DNA of 64,000 nt from Paenibacillus sp. LHD-38 (GTDB taxonomy: Bacteria; Bacillota; Bacilli; Paenibacillales; Paenibacillaceae): assembly GCF_031157315.1 (NCBI RefSeq), contig NZ_JAVIFU010000027.1, forward strand, positions 26,423 to 90,422, read 5' to 3'. Made by a program: the position numbers and the translations under genes. Of this stretch, positions 46,294 through 54,000 are shown in pieces (position 1 is the stretch's first letter; each line of letters begins with the position of its first letter). The notes under the pieces were generated by a model. The model had not been told where the DNA came from. It saw only the letters and a list, made by a program, of their open reading frames with translations, and searched no databases.

Positions 46294-47175
46294 ATGAACT
46301 TTTTGTTCGATCCGGTTAAATTTGATGGCCAGACGATGCTGTGGTCGCATGTCGCCAAATCAGATACCGCTTATCCCGGCTTTTATCACTGGCATCAATG
46401 CATGGAGATGCTCTATGTCCATGAAGGGGAGGGGAGCATTATCGTGAACCAGCATACGTATGAAATGCGTTCAGGGATGCTCTTCCTGTTTCAACCCTTT
46501 CAGTTGCATAAAGTATTTGCCAATGTGAGCAAAGAGAAGCCGTATACACGCACGATTGCGTTTTTTGATCCGTCCGTATTCTCGGATAGCCTGGCGCCTT
46601 TTCCGCTGCGTCATAGCCTGTTTATGAAGATATGGCAGGGGAGAACGACAGGTCCTGCATTCGATTTATTCCAGGAAATCAAGCAAATAGAAGACTGCTT
46701 TATTCATTTCGATGAGATGAGCAAGCAGGGAAGAGGCCAAGAGCAGGAGGAGGTCACGATGCTGCTTCTGCAGCTGATGGGGACCATTCATAAAGCAAAG
46801 GGACATCTGCAGGACCTTGAAGCAATCGAAACGGATGGAAGAGCATTGCGTTATTCGGAGAAAATCATGCAATGGATCGAAACGCATTATGCCGAAGAGG
46901 TTAGTCTGGACCATTTGGCAGAATGGCTGCATCTATCCAAATTTTATGTATCGCGAGTGTTTCATGAAGAAACTGGGAGCCATATTACGGATTATTTGAC
47001 CGCAAGAAGAATTAAGCAAGCAAGCAGGCTGCTGCAATCTTCTACGCACTCTATCGAACAGGTCGGCATACTCGTCGGATATCCTAATGTTTCATATTTT
47101 ATTCATATGTTTAAGAAGGTAGTAGGCGTTACGCCGCTAAAGTATCGGCAGCGGCATGTAGGGAATTCGAAATGA
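46294..47175 (+). CDS. AraC-family transcriptional regulator with cupin sensor
   Basis: A 293-residue regulator with AGGAGG before its ATG. The N-terminal cupin-like domain (YPGFYHWHQCMEMLYVHEGEG ... MLFLFQPFQLHKVFA) binds a sugar in AraC/RhaR-type proteins. The C-terminal double helix-turn-helix is clear (VSLDHLAEWLHLSKFYVSRVFHEETG, then IEQVGILVGYPNVSYFIHMFKK, ending TPLKYRQ). It sits between the SLH-GH43 gene and further arabinose-type enzymes and may activate them; the target promoters are unknown. Confidence 0.9.
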   Translation: MNFLFDPVKFDGQTMLWSHVAKSDTAYPGFYHWHQCMEMLYVHEGEGSIIVNQHTYEMRSGMLFLFQPFQLHKVFANVSKEKPYTRTIAFFDPSVFSDSLAPFPLRHSLFMKIWQGRTTGPAFDLFQEIKQIEDCFIHFDEMSKQGRGQEQEEVTMLLLQLMGTIHKAKGHLQDLEAIETDGRALRYSEKIMQWIETHYAEEVSLDHLAEWLHLSKFYVSRVFHEETGSHITDYLTARRIKQASRLLQSSTHSIEQVGILVGYPNVSYFIHMFKKVVGVTPLKYRQRHVGNSK

Positions 47176-47202
47176 GAAATGAACGTCAATATAATAAACA
47201 AA

Positions 47203-47233
47203 AAGCTGCTGTCGCAATGGGCGACAACAGCTT
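47203..47233. terminator. Bidirectional terminator between araC-type and NlpC/P60 genes
   Basis: AAGCTGCTGTCGC pairs with GCGACAACAGCTT (one bulge) around a 4-nt loop, between convergent genes. Confidence 0.75.
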
Positions 47234-47262
47234 AGGGTAAACGCTTCGTGAAAAAGACGGAA

Positions 47263-47748
47263 CTAGCTTAAGACACGTCTTGCCGTGACATACTTCTTTG
47301 ACCAATAGCTGTTATTAAGGTTTGTCACCGAAACGCCTTTGCTTGAGGAGCTGTGAATAATTTTGTTATTGCCCGCATAAATGGCTACGTGGCTGATCGA
47401 CTTGCCGTTTGTGTTGAAGAAAACAAGATCGCCCGTGCTTAAAGAGCCTTTCGCAACCTTCTTGCCGACTGTAGCTTGAGCTCCAGAGGTGCGTGGAAGG
47501 GAAACATCTAGTCCTTTAAACAGAAATTGGGTGAAGGATGAGCAGTCAAAAGCGTATGTAACGCCAGCAGGTGCACCGAATTTATAAGGTGTCCCAAGGT
47601 ATTGTTTGCCTGAAGAAATAAGATTTAACGTTTCTGGTGTTGCTGCATGCGCTTTAGGCGCAAAAGATCCGAATGTGATAGCCGACATGACGATCGCGCT
47701 GCAAATGCCTGCTTTGGCAATCGATTTCAAAAAGTGTGATGTTCTCAT
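47263..47748 (-). CDS. Secreted NlpC/P60 peptidoglycan endopeptidase
   Basis: A 161-residue enzyme with a signal peptide (GICSAIVMSAITFGSFAPKAHA). The C40 catalytic domain shows the Cys in YAFDCSSFTQFLFK, His in SISHVAIYAGNN and the third residue in KIIHSSSSKG. It cleaves gamma-D-Glu to diamino acid bonds in cell-wall stem peptides. GGAGGG precedes the ATG at about 12 nt. No wall-binding domain is present, so localisation is by secretion alone. The 165-nt gap to the next gene holds nothing recognisable. Confidence 0.92.
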   Translation of the reverse strand: MRTSHFLKSIAKAGICSAIVMSAITFGSFAPKAHAATPETLNLISSGKQYLGTPYKFGAPAGVTYAFDCSSFTQFLFKGLDVSLPRTSGAQATVGKKVAKGSLSTGDLVFFNTNGKSISHVAIYAGNNKIIHSSSSKGVSVTNLNNSYWSKKYVTARRVLS

Positions 47749-47913
47749 GCTGTCAGGATGTCCCTCCGCGTTTCGTATTATGTGTATGACTATAACACAT
47801 CTGAAACACTCGAAATTTCCACATGAGAGCGAAGGGTTAGCTGTTTCAAGGATTCTGAGCGATTATGAGAAATAAATGAAAAAATATTAATAAATTAAGG
47901 ATTGCAACTTGCA

Positions 47914-48894
47914 TTAAGGCATGTTTACGCCTCTAGCGCTTACGAGCAGCGAGTACCATTGCTCTCTCGTCATGATTTCGGATTGCCGAACCGCGTCCTT
48001 ACAAGCAATAATACGCTCTGGATTAACCGTGCCAATAACAGGCTGAATGCGTGCGGGGTGCTTCATGAGCCATGCGAGCACGACGGATTCAGGAGTTGTC
48101 TCGTTCTCGTCAGCAATTTGCTTAACCATAGCGGCTGTCTGAATCTCCGCTTCGGATGCATTCTCCGAAACCCTTCCCGAAAATCTTCCTTGCGCAAGCG
48201 GGCCCCAAGCTTGAATTTGAATGTCTTCCATCTGCATGAATTCCATTAGACCCTCAGCAAAATTATCTTTTAAGCCAGCCTTTTGGTTAACATGAATGCC
48301 TTGATCGACCCAGTCATGGCGAAGCAAGCTAAGCTCAAGCTGGTTTACGACGATCGGATCTGGCAGCGCGCGCTGGAGGAAACGGATTTGTCCGGGGCTC
48401 ATATTCGACACGCCAAAGCTCCGTACCTTCCCAGAAAGCTTCAGCTTCGTAAAGGCTTCAGCGATTTCATCCGGCTCCATAAGCGGATCTGGACGGTGAA
48501 GCAGCAATACATCTAGATATTCCGTTCCAAGACGCTCTAAAATACCGTCCACGGAAGGCAAAATATGCTCTTTCGAAAAATTGAATCTACCAGGCAATAC
48601 ACCGTCAGAGAGCTGGATGCCCACCTTGGATTGAATGACGATTTGTTCACGAAGCTTTGGCTGCTGCTTCAGTACTTGTCCGAAGACAGACTCTGCTTTG
48701 CCTCTCGTATAAATATCAGCATGATCATACATGGTAATACCAATGGATAGGGCAGCTTCAACGGCTGCTTCAGCCTGACGAATATGATTTGTCGTGATGG
48801 GGTCTGCAAGATCCCAGCTTCCGCCGAGCCCCATGCAGCCTAGCGCCAATCGGCTATCAGATATCCCGCGACGCTCTAATGGCATCAATTTCAT
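47914..48894 (-). CDS. Aldo/keto reductase (YdhF-type)
   Basis: A 326-residue NADPH-dependent TIM-barrel oxidoreductase. GGAGGT precedes the ATG. Landmarks are the N-terminal LALGCMGLGGSWDL, catalytic Asp/Tyr in MYDHADIYTRGKAE, Lys in IQSKVGI, the His in VLLLHRPDPLMEPDEIAEAF, and cofactor-binding GVSNMSPGQI and IQPVIGTVNPERI. The substrate is unknown; sugar-derived aldehydes are plausible in this setting. It is divergently transcribed from the esterase gene. Confidence 0.92.
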   Translation of the reverse strand: MKLMPLERRGISDSRLALGCMGLGGSWDLADPITTNHIRQAEAAVEAALSIGITMYDHADIYTRGKAESVFGQVLKQQPKLREQIVIQSKVGIQLSDGVLPGRFNFSKEHILPSVDGILERLGTEYLDVLLLHRPDPLMEPDEIAEAFTKLKLSGKVRSFGVSNMSPGQIRFLQRALPDPIVVNQLELSLLRHDWVDQGIHVNQKAGLKDNFAEGLMEFMQMEDIQIQAWGPLAQGRFSGRVSENASEAEIQTAAMVKQIADENETTPESVVLAWLMKHPARIQPVIGTVNPERIIACKDAVRQSEIMTREQWYSLLVSARGVNMP

Positions 48895-49031
48895 TTTTCA
48901 TCAACCTCCGCATATTTATATTCAAGCTCAGACGGTTACTATTATACCTTGCTATCAATTTTCATATAAGGACTGAAAAAAAGTTCACTAAGTAACTTTG
49001 TTACGCGCGAGGGAAATGGCGGTATCTTAGA

Positions 49032-49060
49032 TTGCAAGCGCTTCATATTGATGCTACATT
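49032..49060 (+). promoter_or_regulatory. Promoter of the esterase gene with cre-like overlap
   Basis: TTGCAA (49032) and TACATT (49055) are 17 nt apart. The -35 is part of TGCAAGCGCTTCAT, whose first 11 bases are identical to the site at 15578, so a LacI/CcpA-type protein could compete with polymerase. Confidence 0.6.
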
Positions 49061-49110
49061 ACTAGTGATGAGTACAGTTTGTTACTATTATATTTTGGGA
49101 GGTATATCGA

Positions 49111-49893
49111 TTGGCGTTTATTACTTGTAACTTTTTCTCTGAAGCATTAGGTCTAAGCACGTCGATGACCGTTATTTTACCTCAACAAACCGCCACGCAA
49201 ATTGGTATGAACAGTCGAAGCAGCCAGAAGCTGCACAAAACATTATATTTATTGCACGGTTTCTCCGATGACGATACGATATGGACGAGAAGAACGTCTA
49301 TCGAACGATATGTAGCCGAGCTTGGGCTCGCTGTTGTCATGCCTAATGTCCATCAAAGCTTTTATACGGATATGGAATACGGCAATAAGTATTGGACCTT
49401 CTTGACTGAAGAGCTCCCAGCAATAGCCCGTTCCTTCTTCCCTCTATCAGACGAGCGTGAGGATAATTATGTTGCAGGTTTGTCGATGGGAGGATATGGC
49501 GCATTCAAATGGGCGCTAAGGCATCCTGACCGGTTTGCTGCCGCGGGAAGCTTGTCAGGTGCTCTTGATATGGCTAACCATATCAAAGACCCGGCTGCGC
49601 CCCATATGAAGCCTTATTTCCATCTGATTTATGGAGAGAAAGATATTAAGGGTACCGATGAGGACTTGCTGCATCTCGTAGCGGAGCGTAAGGATACATC
49701 TTTGGCAAAGCCATTGCTCTATCAGTGCTGCGGGACGGAAGACTTTCTCTACCAAGATAATGTCGCGTTCCGTGATGCCTGTGAGGCAGCTGATTATCCG
49801 CTGACTTATATAGAAGGGCCGGGAAGCCATGAGTGGGGATATTGGGACACGCATATTCAGTCTTTCTTGCAATGGCTCCCGATAGAAAAATAA
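49111..49893 (+). CDS. Esterase D/EstA-type alpha/beta hydrolase (acetylesterase)
   Basis: A 260-residue cytoplasmic esterase. The TTG start is supported by GGGAGG 7 nt upstream. The oxyanion segment KTLYLLHGFSDDDTIW, nucleophile Ser in AGLSMGGYGAFKWALRHPDRF, Asp in CCGTEDFLYQDN and His in GPGSHEWGYWDTHIQSFL complete the triad. The family includes tributyrin and acetyl-sugar esterases and S-formylglutathione hydrolases; neighbours (GH51, GH43) favour deacetylation of plant oligosaccharides. Confidence 0.88.
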   Translation: MAFITCNFFSEALGLSTSMTVILPQQTATQIGMNSRSSQKLHKTLYLLHGFSDDDTIWTRRTSIERYVAELGLAVVMPNVHQSFYTDMEYGNKYWTFLTEELPAIARSFFPLSDEREDNYVAGLSMGGYGAFKWALRHPDRFAAAGSLSGALDMANHIKDPAAPHMKPYFHLIYGEKDIKGTDEDLLHLVAERKDTSLAKPLLYQCCGTEDFLYQDNVAFRDACEAADYPLTYIEGPGSHEWGYWDTHIQSFLQWLPIEK

Positions 49894-49913
49894 GGAAATG
49901 ATTCACAATAAAA

Positions 49914-49956
49914 AATCACGCGCGATGATAGACAATCGCGCGTGATTGTTTTTTTA
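49914..49956 (+). terminator. Terminator after the esterase gene
   Basis: AATCACGCGCGAT pairs with ATCGCGCGTGATT around a short loop and is followed by seven T residues. Confidence 0.92.
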
Positions 49957-50007
49957 CCGACAGAAGCATTTTTCGATAAATATTTTATGGTTTATTGCAG
50001 ATAAGGG

Positions 50008-50036
50008 TTGCAAAATGAATCCGCTCCCATTATGAT
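50008..50036 (+). promoter_or_regulatory. Promoter of the GH51 gene
   Basis: TTGCAA (50008) and TATGAT (50031) with a 17-nt spacer, about 100 nt upstream of the start codon. Confidence 0.6.
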
Positions 50037-50137
50037 TTGAGTAGGATTAACATTTACATTTTTGGATAAACAAATATATTAATCCAATGAAATGATGAAG
50101 TCATTTTAACCCAACATACGAAGCGAGGATGATTCAT

Positions 50138-51631
50138 TTGGCAAACCGTATAACGATTAATGCCGATTTGGCAGCAGGCACGATTAACCGCAACATTTAT
50201 GGACATTTTTCTGAGCATCTTGGACGCTGTATTTATGAAGGAATTTGGGTAGGCGAGGATTCCCCGATTCCGAATACGAACGGGATCCGCAACGATGTAG
50301 TCGCCGCGCTTAAGCAGTTGAAAATTCCGGTTCTTCGCTGGCCGGGCGGTTGTTTCGCCGATGAATATCATTGGAAGGACGGCATCGGTCCGCGCGAGTC
50401 GCGCAAACGGATGATCAACACGCACTGGGGCGGCGTGCTTGAGAACAATCATTTTGGAACGCATGAGTTTTTGATGCTTTGTGAGATGCTGGAATGCGAG
50501 CCGTATATTTCGGGTAACGTGGGAAGCGGCACGGTTCAGGAAATGTCCGAATGGGTAGAGTACATGACCTTTGACGGCGTATCGCCTATGGCGGAGCTGC
50601 GCCAAGAGAACGGCAGGGAAAAGCCTTGGAACGTCAAATATTTTGGTGTAGGCAACGAGAACTGGGGCTGCGGCGGCAACATGCGCCCTGAATATTACGC
50701 TGATCTCTATAGAAGATATCAAACGTATGTCCGCAATTACGGCGAGAACAAGATTCACAAAATCGCATGCGGTCCAAACGTGGATGATTACCGCTGGATG
50801 GACGTCGTGATGCGTGAAGCGCACTGGATGATGGATTCAATCTCCTTGCATTATTACACGATTCCAGGCGAGTTCTGGACAGGAAAAGGCGCGGCGACTG
50901 GTTTCTCCGAGGATGAATGGTATATCACCATGAAGAAAGCGCTTTGGATGGACGAGCTGATCAAGCGTCATTCTACAATTATGGACCGTTATGATCCGAA
51001 CAAACGCGTTGGCCTTATCGTAGACGAGTGGGGCACTTGGTTCGACGTTGAGCCAGGTACAAACCCAGGCTTCCTTTACCAGCAGAACACGATTCGCGAT
51101 GCGCTCGTTGCGGGCTTGACGCTAAATATTTTCCACGATCACTGTGATCGGGTTCAGATGGCGAATATCGCTCAGGTGATTAACGTGCTGCAATCGGTTA
51201 TTTTGACCGAGGGCGAGAAAATGGTTCTGACGCCGACTTATCATGTTTTTGATATGTATAAAGTGCATCAAGACGCAACGCTGCTGACAACATCGATTGA
51301 CAGTCAGGATTACGCGCATAATGATCAGAAGATTCCTCAGGTATCGGTATCGGCATCCAAAGATGCAGAAGGCCGTATCCATGTTAGCTTGTGTAATCTG
51401 GATAACCATTCCGGCGCCGATATTGAAATTGATGTTCGCGGCCTCATTGGAGCGGGACTTCAAGTTACAGGCACGGAGCTTACAGCGGCAATTAAGGATG
51501 CACACAATACCTTTGAGCAGCCGGAAGCGGTAGTGCCGACAGCTTATCAGGCGTTTACGGTCGACGGCTCAAAAATCAGCGCGAAGCTCTCGCCAATGTC
51601 CGTTACGGTGCTTGAGCTGATCTCGGAATAA
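50138..51631 (+). CDS. GH51 alpha-L-arabinofuranosidase
   Basis: A cytoplasmic enzyme of 497 residues that removes terminal L-arabinofuranose from arabino-oligosaccharides. The start is taken as TTG 50138 (MANRITINAD) because GAAGCGAGG ends directly at the ATG 50129, leaving it no spacing. Landmarks are GHFSEHLGRCIYEGIWVG, RWPGGCFADEYHWKDGIGP, acid/base Glu174 in GVGNENWGCGG and nucleophile Glu297 in LIVDEWGTWF; the C-terminal beta domain follows. The length is normal. A small Cys-rich gene lies 13 nt downstream in the same transcript. Confidence 0.93.
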   Translation: MANRITINADLAAGTINRNIYGHFSEHLGRCIYEGIWVGEDSPIPNTNGIRNDVVAALKQLKIPVLRWPGGCFADEYHWKDGIGPRESRKRMINTHWGGVLENNHFGTHEFLMLCEMLECEPYISGNVGSGTVQEMSEWVEYMTFDGVSPMAELRQENGREKPWNVKYFGVGNENWGCGGNMRPEYYADLYRRYQTYVRNYGENKIHKIACGPNVDDYRWMDVVMREAHWMMDSISLHYYTIPGEFWTGKGAATGFSEDEWYITMKKALWMDELIKRHSTIMDRYDPNKRVGLIVDEWGTWFDVEPGTNPGFLYQQNTIRDALVAGLTLNIFHDHCDRVQMANIAQVINVLQSVILTEGEKMVLTPTYHVFDMYKVHQDATLLTTSIDSQDYAHNDQKIPQVSVSASKDAEGRIHVSLCNLDNHSGADIEIDVRGLIGAGLQVTGTELTAAIKDAHNTFEQPEAVVPTAYQAFTVDGSKISAKLSPMSVTVLELISE

Positions 51632-51644
51632 GGCAAGCCTCAAG

Positions 51645-51917
51645 ATGAACAGCAAAAATCAATGCAAGGGATGCCGGGATGATTACCGCGTAACCGATGA
51701 GCAGATTGACCGTATTTTGGCAGCGCCGATGTTTCAGTCCGATATTAGCGTACCGGATGACGTATACGAGCAGCGTTTGCTCGCTTGCAGAGCCTGCCCA
51801 AAGTTTCAGTATGGCACAACTTGTACTGTTTGCGGCTGCTTCGTGCGTATCGCTGCCAAATATAAAGACCGTGCTTGTCCGAATCCCGGAGACAGCCGTT
51901 GGAAGAGGTTTGCGTAA
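51645..51917 (+). CDS. Small Cys-rich protein, DUF6171-like
   Basis: A 90-residue protein with nine or so cysteines in pairs: CKGC near the N-terminus, ACRACPKF, TTCTVCGCFV and a late ACPNPGDSRW. This suggests a zinc- or metal-binding protein. The R-V-T-D-E-Q-I-D-R-I-L and VPDDVYEQRL segments match my memory of DUF6171 proteins, whose function is unknown. CAAGATGA precedes the ATG and is a weak site, so translation may be coupled to GH51. Confidence 0.7.
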   Translation: MNSKNQCKGCRDDYRVTDEQIDRILAAPMFQSDISVPDDVYEQRLLACRACPKFQYGTTCTVCGCFVRIAAKYKDRACPNPGDSRWKRFA

Positions 51918-51937
51918 ACATAATTAAGTTCGTTTAA

Positions 51938-51975
51938 AAGGCCGCTTTCCGTTATTACGGGGAGCGGCCTTCGTT
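51938..51975 (+). terminator. Terminator after the GH51 transcript
   Basis: AAGGCCGCTTTCC pairs with GGGGAGCGGCCTT around GTTATTAC. A weak T tract follows (TCGTTATATTT). Confidence 0.75.
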
Positions 51976-52150
51976 ATATTTAAGGAGATCAATGGCAATG
52001 AACGGCGGAAATTCATAAATTTTAACCTGATATTGCAAATACATTCCGAAATCATCTTTGTAAAATAAAGCTTATGAAGGGATGGCGCACTTATCAGAAC
52101 TTAGGCTAAAGGAGCTCTTTGCTATAGGGGCGCCTTTCTTCATAGATTAG

Positions 52151-52169
52151 ATGATACATTATGTATCAT
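52151..52169. promoter_or_regulatory. Perfect 19-nt palindrome upstream of the cohesin cluster
   Basis: ATGATACAT-T-ATGTATCAT, arms of 9 bp with a one-base centre, lies 78 nt before the first start codon of the cohesin/dockerin cluster. Its symmetry suggests a dimeric repressor or activator site. The 330-nt gap also contains the terminator at 51938 and an AAAGGAGC...GCGCCTTT hairpin near 52107-52137. Confidence 0.6.
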
Positions 52170-52247
52170 TATTCCGCATGCATGCTTCTTATAGCGATCA
52201 TGCTTATCTCTCAATATCACATCTTGTACTTGGAAGGGACGATTTCA

Positions 52248-53261
52248 ATGATGAATTGTAAGCGTTTTATGTCGGTTGGTTTAATTGTTTTACTGCTGGC
52301 CATGGCTGTGCCTAGCTTTGCTTTTGCGGCTGAATCTCCTGTATTTACGCTCACGCAGGAGAAGTCGGACAACAATATCAAAATCGTCGTTACCGCGGAT
52401 AAATTAAAGGATATGTACGCATTTGAAGTAAAGCTTTCCTTTGATGCAAAGAAGCTTCGTTTAAAGAGCGCAAGCAGCGGTATCACGGGTTATTCGATTT
52501 CACCGATTGTGGAAGGGAATCAAATTGTTTACGCAACGACAAAAATCGGAAAAAAACAGGGAGAAAACGGAAAGAGTATGTTATCCAGCTTCTTATTCGA
52601 AGGCTTAGGCAAAGGGGAGACGGAGGTCAAGCTTACCGATGTAAAGCTTGTAAACAGCGTACTCGAATCGGTTACGCTTAAACCAAACGTTAAGATCTCG
52701 GCCGCTTTGGCAGATATCGCTGTTTTATTTAAGGATATTACAGGACACTGGGCAAAAGCGGCAATAGAACGAGCGGTCAAACTGGGCTTCATTAATGGTT
52801 ATACCGACAGCACCTTTCGTCCGAATGCTCAGGTAACCCGTGCTGAGTTTGCGGCAATGCTCGTCCGGGCACTGGATTTGCAAGCAAAAACGGGAGATAA
52901 AGCATCGTTTACGGATGCAAGCAGCATACCAGGCTGGGCCTCCGGGTTTGTAGCCACGGCGGTAGAGGTGGGTATCCTAAAGGGTTATGAGGATCATACC
53001 TTCCGACCTGGCAAGCCGATTAACCGCAGCGAAATTGCCGTGATGATAACGAGAGCTCTTGCTTGGCAGGCAAATCCAGCCAAAAAATCATCTTTTGCTG
53101 ACCGTGATTTGATTCCGGCTTGGGCGCATCCTTCCATTGCGATGGCTGCTGAAGCAGGCATCATCAAGGGCAGAGGCGCGAACCAATTTGCACCAAGCGC
53201 AAATGCGACCCGAGCGGAAGCGGTAACTCTTTTGCTTGCCGTCATTGATTTAAAGGAGTAA
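52248..53261 (+). CDS. Cohesin-SLH surface anchoring protein
   Basis: A 337-residue exported protein. The start at 52248 has TGGAAGGGA upstream; the frame from 52161 runs through the palindrome. A signal peptide ends at about residue 26 (PSFAFAAES). Residues about 30-155 form a cohesin domain (YAFEVKLSFDAKKLRLKSAS ... GKSMLSSFLFEGLGKGETEVKLTDVKL). Three SLH motifs follow (GHWAKAAIERAVKLGFINGY; GWASGFVATAVEVGILKGY; AWAHPSIAMAAEAGIIKGR), which bind the pyruvylated secondary wall polymer. It is thus built to hold a dockerin-bearing partner on the cell wall. Two such partners are encoded just downstream on the same strand. Confidence 0.9.
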   Translation: MMNCKRFMSVGLIVLLLAMAVPSFAFAAESPVFTLTQEKSDNNIKIVVTADKLKDMYAFEVKLSFDAKKLRLKSASSGITGYSISPIVEGNQIVYATTKIGKKQGENGKSMLSSFLFEGLGKGETEVKLTDVKLVNSVLESVTLKPNVKISAALADIAVLFKDITGHWAKAAIERAVKLGFINGYTDSTFRPNAQVTRAEFAAMLVRALDLQAKTGDKASFTDASSIPGWASGFVATAVEVGILKGYEDHTFRPGKPINRSEIAVMITRALAWQANPAKKSSFADRDLIPAWAHPSIAMAAEAGIIKGRGANQFAPSANATRAEAVTLLLAVIDLKE

Positions 53262-53311
53262 GCAGCCCTGCTGCCGAGCGGCAGGAAACAGATGCATGAG
53301 GAGTAGATCAA

Positions 53312-53908
53312 ATGAAAAACTCGATTTTGATTATTGGCGTTTTTCTTCTAGCTACGGCCTTCGGTTTGCTCCTAATTTTGAAATCGGATAAAACGAGCGG
53401 AACGGAAGGCGGCAAATTGAACGCTTCCGCGCTTGAGAATATATTAAGCGTGGATCAGGAAGCCGCCTTGCATCGTACAGCTACATCCGGTGTCAAGGCG
53501 CCTGCCTTTACTTTGAAAGCCGTAAATGGAAAAACGTATACCGTTGCTGAAACAAATGACAAACCGATTGTTTTGCAATTTTGGGCCAGCTGGTGCGAGG
53601 CTTGCAGCGTAGAAGCCCCTACCTTGAAGAAGCTGCATGAGACATTTCGGGATAAAGTCGATTTTTATGGCGTGAATTTATCTTCAGAGGAGAAGCAAGC
53701 CGATCAAATAAACGCATTCATTCAGAAAAACGAATGGGGCTTCACCAATCTGCTTGATGCTAACAAACGTGCCTCCTATTTATACGAGCTGCATGCATTG
53801 CCTACCACATTCATCATCGATAAGGACGGTACTGTGCTGGATACATTCCATCTGATTGATCCGATGGAATTCGAGAGCAAGCTGGAAATGTTAACGGAGG
53901 GGAGGTGA
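53312..53908 (+). CDS. Membrane-anchored thioredoxin-like oxidoreductase (ResA/TlpA type)
   Basis: A 198-residue protein with one N-terminal transmembrane helix (ILIIGVFLLATAFGLLLIL) and an external thioredoxin fold. The active site is WASWCEACSVEAPTLKK, and the cis-proline loop is ALPTTFIIDKDG. The Cys-Glu-Ala-Cys dithiol is close to the ResA CEPC type, which reduces extracytoplasmic disulfides. GAGGAG precedes the ATG. No cytochrome c maturation genes are near; instead it sits between the cohesin anchor and the GH127 enzyme, so its client may be a secreted enzyme. Confidence 0.9.
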   Translation: MKNSILIIGVFLLATAFGLLLILKSDKTSGTEGGKLNASALENILSVDQEAALHRTATSGVKAPAFTLKAVNGKTYTVAETNDKPIVLQFWASWCEACSVEAPTLKKLHETFRDKVDFYGVNLSSEEKQADQINAFIQKNEWGFTNLLDANKRASYLYELHALPTTFIIDKDGTVLDTFHLIDPMEFESKLEMLTEGR

Positions 53909-54000
53909 GCACGGGCGACAAGGACGAAGGAGGAAAGTTAAACAAAGAGTCCAATTTAACCGCTATTCATCGTGACCAAAGTTTGAGGGAGTGAAGCAAG

